From positions 132,401-196,400 of the forward strand of contig CAUBJF010000005.1 of the NCBI GenBank assembly GCA_958436175.1: DNA of 64,000 bases, read 5' to 3'. This DNA is from an uncultured Muribaculaceae bacterium (GTDB taxonomy: Bacteria > Bacteroidota > Bacteroidia > Bacteroidales > Muribaculaceae). Below the pieces are notes generated by a model. It saw only the letters and a program-made list of their open reading frames with translations, was not told the origin of the DNA and made no database searches. This document shows, one piece after another, positions 61,163 to 64,000 of the stretch; within the stretch, counting starts at the first letter, position 1, and each line of letters begins with the position of its first letter. The position numbers were made by a program, and so were the translations under genes.

Positions 61163-61597
61163 ATGAAACGAAGAAAAACCTCCAACCGTCTGCTGGCACT
61201 GACATTCGTTGTTTCAGCCGTCAGCGGCATAGGGCTGCACGTAGCAGGGCACGGCGGCAGCCATGAATTGTGGCACAGCTGGGCTCTGGCGCATGTCCTT
61301 TCGAGCCTGTTATGGCTGGTCGCCGTCGTCTTCCACATCTACAGCCACATGCCATGGTACCGGTCCATAGTGACGAAGGGAATAGGCAGGAAAAGCCGGG
61401 TCACACTCGCCCTGTCAGCAAGCTTTGTGCTTATAACGGCCACCGGTATCGTTCTGCTTGTATATGTGGACGGAGCCAACTCCCCGGTAGGGTTGTGGCA
61501 CTACGTACTCGGACTCCTGCTGATAGTTCTGTGCCTGATTCATGCTGCCGGGCGCATACATGCGCACCCGGGGCGAAATCATCACGCCGCAGTATGA
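61163..61597 (+). CDS. DUF4405-like four-helix membrane protein
   Basis: A 144-residue protein with four hydrophobic segments (about 8-25, 38-60, 82-105, 112-135) and histidines placed at helix ends (GLHVAGHGGSHELWHSWALAH and VFHIYSHM, and a His-rich tail). This matches DUF4405, a family related to the cytochrome b membrane fold, so heme binding is possible but not shown. The frame to 61079 lacks a helix-compatible start and overlaps araC. Confidence 0.65.
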   Translation: MKRRKTSNRLLALTFVVSAVSGIGLHVAGHGGSHELWHSWALAHVLSSLLWLVAVVFHIYSHMPWYRSIVTKGIGRKSRVTLALSASFVLITATGIVLLVYVDGANSPVGLWHYVLGLLLIVLCLIHAAGRIHAHPGRNHHAAV

Positions 61598-61615
61598 TTA
61601 TCCGGATAATTTCGT

Positions 61616-61623
61616 TAATTTTG
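61616..61623 (+). promoter_or_regulatory. -7 box before the CDF exporter gene
   Basis: TAATTTTG, 15 nt before the ATG at 61639. Confidence 0.4.
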
Positions 61624-61638
61624 CCGTCAAAACAGAGC

Positions 61639-62568
61639 ATGGACAAGAACATGGACGGACATACAGGGCATCACCACGATCACGCCGCCGAGACATCGAA
61701 GTCGCTCAGCTCGGCCTTCATCACCGGTATCATCCTCAACAGCGCCTACGTTGTCCTGGAGGCGGCTTTCGGCTTCTGCTATAAGTCGATGGGGCTGCTC
61801 TCGGATGCCGGGCACAACCTTTCGGACGTAGCCTCGCTGGTGATAGCGATGGTGGCGCTCAGGCTCATGTCGCGCCATCCCGACAGCACCCACACCTACG
61901 GCTACAAGAAATTCAGCATACAGGCCTCCTTCATCAATGCCCTGCTCCTCTACGCCGCCGTCGGCGCCATCCTTGTCGAGTCGGTCGGCAAACTTGTCCG
62001 TCCGCAGGCGGTCGACGGCTCGGCCATAGCGTGGGTCGCAGCCGCCGGTGTCGTCGTCAACGGCCTCACGGCGTGGCTCTTGGTCCGCGGCAAGAGCAAG
62101 GACCTCAACATCAGGGGTGCCTTCCTCCACATGGCTGCCGACACGCTCGTCTCGGTCGGTGTCGTCGTGTCGGGCATCGTGATCCATTATACGGGCTGCT
62201 ACGTCCTCGACCCCGTCGTCGGCATCGTCATCGCCCTGATCATAGCATGGTCCACGCGCGGACTGCTCCTGGAGAGCTGCCGCATGTCGATAGATGCCGT
62301 GCCTCGGTCTGTCGACATGAAGGGACTTGAGAAAGCACTGCTGTCGGTCGACGGAGTCATCTCGATCCATCACCTGCACGTATGGGCGCTGTCGACCTCG
62401 GAGAACGCCCTGACCGTCCACGTCGTTATCGACGACGTGACCAAGCTCAACAGGATAGTGACCGACATACGCGACGAGGCAGCCCGCTACGGTGTCAGCC
62501 ACTCCACTGTCGAGGCTGAGGCCGCGGGCAAACCTATCGACGACGATACCCTCTTCGACAAGGACTGA
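61639..62568 (+). CDS. Cation diffusion facilitator (CzcD/ZitB-type zinc exporter)
   Basis: A 309-residue inner-membrane antiporter. A His-rich N terminus (GHTGHHHDH) leads into six helices; the metal site is visible in TM2 as DAGHNLSD (His59, Asp63) and in TM5 as HMAADTLVS. The C-terminal cytosolic domain (about 215-309) has VDGVISIHHLHVWALS. His-Asp sites favour zinc. Its start lies 42 nt after the DUF4405-like stop. Confidence 0.9.
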   Translation: MDKNMDGHTGHHHDHAAETSKSLSSAFITGIILNSAYVVLEAAFGFCYKSMGLLSDAGHNLSDVASLVIAMVALRLMSRHPDSTHTYGYKKFSIQASFINALLLYAAVGAILVESVGKLVRPQAVDGSAIAWVAAAGVVVNGLTAWLLVRGKSKDLNIRGAFLHMAADTLVSVGVVVSGIVIHYTGCYVLDPVVGIVIALIIAWSTRGLLLESCRMSIDAVPRSVDMKGLEKALLSVDGVISIHHLHVWALSTSENALTVHVVIDDVTKLNRIVTDIRDEAARYGVSHSTVEAEAAGKPIDDDTLFDKD

Positions 62569-62593
62569 GGACACGTCGTCGCGGTGTTCCGGA

Positions 62594-63409
62594 TTATTTC
62601 AGTGCGTCGTACTCGGCATCGCCGACAGGTTCCAGCCACTCGTTGCTGCTGTCCTCGCCGGGGATTTCAAAGGCAAGGTGTGCGAACCACGAGTCCCTGG
62701 CCGCGCCGTGCCAGTGCTTCACGTTCGCCGGGATGTGGATGACGGTGCCGGGGAGTATCTCCTGTGCCGCCTTGCCTTCTTCCTGGTACCAGCCGCGACC
62801 TGCAACGCCGACGAGCATCTGGCCGCCGCCCTTGCCGGCATGATGGACATGCCAGTTGTTGCGGCATCCCGGTTCGAAGGTGACGTTGGCGAAGGGGATC
62901 TGCGAGTCGGAGACGCGGCAGAGATAGCTGTTGCCGACAAAGTACTTGGCATAGGCCGTGTTAGGCTCGCCGACGGGGAATATCATCTGCTGCTGGAAAC
63001 GTTCCATGTCCGTTGCGGCCTCGGTGTCGTCGGTCCATACCTCCTTTGCCATGTTGAAGGCTGCCCAGGCGTCGGGCCATCCGGCATAGAAGGCCGCCTG
63101 TGTCAGCAGGGCGGCTATCTCCTTGCGTGTGATGCCGTTCTTGCGGCCCTGGGCGAGGTGGTATTTCAGCGACGAGTCGGTGATGCCCTTGCCTACGAGG
63201 GTGCAGATGGTGATCATCGAGCGGTCGTGGAGGTTGAAAGCGGGGTTGTTCCATACTTCCCCGAAGAGGATGTCGTCGTTGTAGGCGGCGAACTCCGGGG
63301 CGAATTCCCCGAGAGCCTTGCGCCCGGCTGTCTGGCTTACATTGTTGGTCTGTGCCATAAGGTTGAGAGTTGATAGAGCGAGTATCGCTGTTGATAGAAG
63401 CAGTTTCAT
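62594..63409 (-). CDS. Secreted carboxymuconolactone decarboxylase-cupin fusion
   Basis: A 271-residue protein with signal peptide (MKLLLSTAILALSTLNLMA). Residues about 25-125 are an AhpD/CMD-like helical domain (HDRSMITICTLVGKG, ITRKEIAALLTQAAFYAG), and residues about 150-260 are a cupin with NNWHVHHAGKGGGQML and ANVKHWHGA, giving the histidines of a metal site. The AhpD Cys-x-x-Cys pair is not present. Substrate unknown. It converges on the CDF gene with a 25-bp gap. Confidence 0.82.
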   Translation of the reverse strand: MKLLLSTAILALSTLNLMAQTNNVSQTAGRKALGEFAPEFAAYNDDILFGEVWNNPAFNLHDRSMITICTLVGKGITDSSLKYHLAQGRKNGITRKEIAALLTQAAFYAGWPDAWAAFNMAKEVWTDDTEAATDMERFQQQMIFPVGEPNTAYAKYFVGNSYLCRVSDSQIPFANVTFEPGCRNNWHVHHAGKGGGQMLVGVAGRGWYQEEGKAAQEILPGTVIHIPANVKHWHGAARDSWFAHLAFEIPGEDSSNEWLEPVGDAEYDALK

Positions 63410-63414
63410 CTCGC

Positions 63415-63422
63415 AAAGTTAG
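63415..63422 (-). promoter_or_regulatory. -7 box of the CMD-cupin gene
   Basis: TAACTTTG on the minus strand, only 5 nt before the ATG, so the transcript would be nearly leaderless. Confidence 0.45.
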
Positions 63423-63517
63423 CTCTTTTTTTCCGAAAGATTGCCCTCCGCCCCAAGACTCGGAATGCCGGTGGGTATGCACGTTCATAAGAAAGGCCGG
63501 AAGGAGGGGGCTGGACT

Positions 63518-63525
63518 TATATTTG
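63518..63525 (+). promoter_or_regulatory. -7 box of the winged-helix gene
   Basis: TATATTTG in CTTATATTTGCGCG. Same context and same 22-nt distance to ATGGAA as the box at 33578. Confidence 0.5.
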
Positions 63526-63538
63526 CGCGAAAAAAAAG

Positions 63539-64000
63539 ATGAACAACATGGAAGAAGGATGGATAAAGATAAGCCGCTCGATCGTCAAGCACTGGCTGTG
63601 GCTCGACGCGCAGCGCCTGCAGTGGTGGATAGACCTGATTATGATGGCAAACTGGGAAGACCGCGAATGGATTGACGACTCGCATCGTTTCACGCTTCAT
63701 CGTGGCCAGCTTGTAGCCTCCCTGGTCTTCCTGAAGAAGAGATGGAAGAAGTCGAAGACTACAGTAATTACCTACCTTCATCAACTCGAAGAGGAAGGCA
63801 TGATTAAGCGTGAAACTCTGTACCGGCAAACGCCCATTATAACTATCTGTAACTATGAGAAATACCAATGTAATGACAAGCATGCATCAGACCCCCTAAT
63901 GGACTCCCAAGCAGACTCCCTGATGGACTCCTTAGTGGACCCAAACAAAGAAATAAAGAATATAAAGAAAATAAATAATCTCTCTCTCACTCAAAAAGAG
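63539..64000 (+). CDS. Winged-helix (phage replisome organiser-like) protein with tetrapeptide-repeat linker (partial at right edge)
   Basis: 154 codons are visible and the frame is open at the edge. Residues 1-60 form an N-terminal alpha/beta part (WIKISRSIVKHWLW, LQWWIDLIMMANW). Residues about 60-108 are a winged helix with recognition segment SKTTVITYLHQLEEEGMI. The linker (118-135) is built of four tetrapeptides (LMDS, QADS, LMDS, LVDP) followed by NKEIKNIKK and NLSLTQK. Such proteins resemble phage or plasmid replication initiators, but no replication genes are visible here. A second ATG at 63548 is possible. Confidence 0.65.
   Translation, partial: MNNMEEGWIKISRSIVKHWLWLDAQRLQWWIDLIMMANWEDREWIDDSHRFTLHRGQLVASLVFLKKRWKKSKTTVITYLHQLEEEGMIKRETLYRQTPIITICNYEKYQCNDKHASDPLMDSQADSLMDSLVDPNKEIKNIKKINNLSLTQKE
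63890..64000 (+). repeat. Dispersed repeat, copy 2 (runs to the window edge)
   Basis: GACCCC then four 12-nt units (63896-63943), a purine-rich stretch of AAAGAAATAAAGAATATAAAG, and TCTCTCTCTCACTCAAA. It matches 33752-33845 at most positions; the main differences are one extra 12-nt unit and a few extra bases in the purine stretch. Confidence 0.85.

Noticed and set aside
1..64000. CRISPR arrays, transposases, integrases, restriction or toxin modules
   Set aside because: I read both strands for direct-repeat arrays and for such protein families and found none. The winged-helix gene at the right edge is the only mobile-like candidate.

Overview
The window reads as about 64 kb of chromosome from a member of the Bacteroidales, GC-rich for the order. 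Three things support this. Nearly every recognisable transcription start carries the Bacteroidetes -7 box TAnnTTTG, several with TTTG-like -33 boxes 19-21 bp upstream, and starts lack Shine-Dalgarno sequences. The gene content is typical of the order: a complete bat (aerotolerance) operon, a GT3-type glycogen synthase beside a short GT35 phosphorylase, DUF3332, DUF3316 and DUF2027-Smr proteins, and paired GH29 and GH130 glycosidases. Many neighbours are joined by ATGA overlaps. A Muribaculaceae-like gut bacterium is my guess; the sequence alone does not prove the family.

Layout. 1-3.5 kb (+): the end of a cation:proton antiporter, purM, an MltF-like lytic transglycosylase and a DUF3332 lipoprotein. 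3.5-12.7 kb (-): one operon moxR, DUF58, BatD-like, batA, batB, batC, batD, batE and an NlpC/P60 lipoprotein. 13.0-15.6 kb (+): a Crp/Fnr regulator, tRNA-Met(CAT), then pyrK-pyrD directly behind an intrinsic terminator. 15.6-21.8 kb (-): an EFR1 flavodoxin-ferredoxin protein, a DUF2027-Smr protein, glycogen phosphorylase and glycogen synthase. 22-24.7 kb: a GH29 fucosidase converging on a GH130 enzyme, with 37 bp of overlap. 24.8-28.5 kb (-): prfA, DUF4153, pyrF. 28.6-33.5 kb (+): sppA, lpxK, pnp, thiL, closed by a strong terminator. 33.5-34.05 kb: an AT-rich remnant carrying a tetrapeptide-repeat tract. 34.1-42.6 kb (+): topoisomerase IV/gyrase A, a DUF3316 protein, an S41 protease, then ilvA, a C1 peptidase, a SPOR lipoprotein and cdsA. 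42.6-48.9 kb (-): radA, a SpoU methyltransferase, bioB, an acyl-CoA ligase and an MscS-type channel. 49.1-55.9 kb (+): mlaE, mlaF, a DNA polymerase delta-prime, a PD-(D/E)XK helicase/nuclease and hemW. 55.9-59.8 kb (-): an EmrAB-TolC-like efflux operon, divergent from an AraC regulator. 61.1-63.4 kb: a four-helix membrane protein, a cation-diffusion exporter and a secreted carboxymuconolactone decarboxylase/cupin fusion. 63.5-64 kb (+): the start of a winged-helix protein whose linker is nearly identical in DNA to the remnant at 33.75 kb.

Most genes are core metabolism and envelope biology. No integrase, transposase, CRISPR array or toxin module was seen. The most unusual signals are: (1) the dispersed AT-rich element at 33.75 and 63.9 kb, with a 12-nt tandem repeat (LMDS-type tetrapeptides) and a DNA-level-conserved tail; (2) long perfect inverted repeats beside promoters of crp, the glycogen operon and the efflux operon; (3) terminator hairpins abutting the starts of pyrK and the Smr gene; and (4) convergent genes that abut or overlap with no terminator between them.
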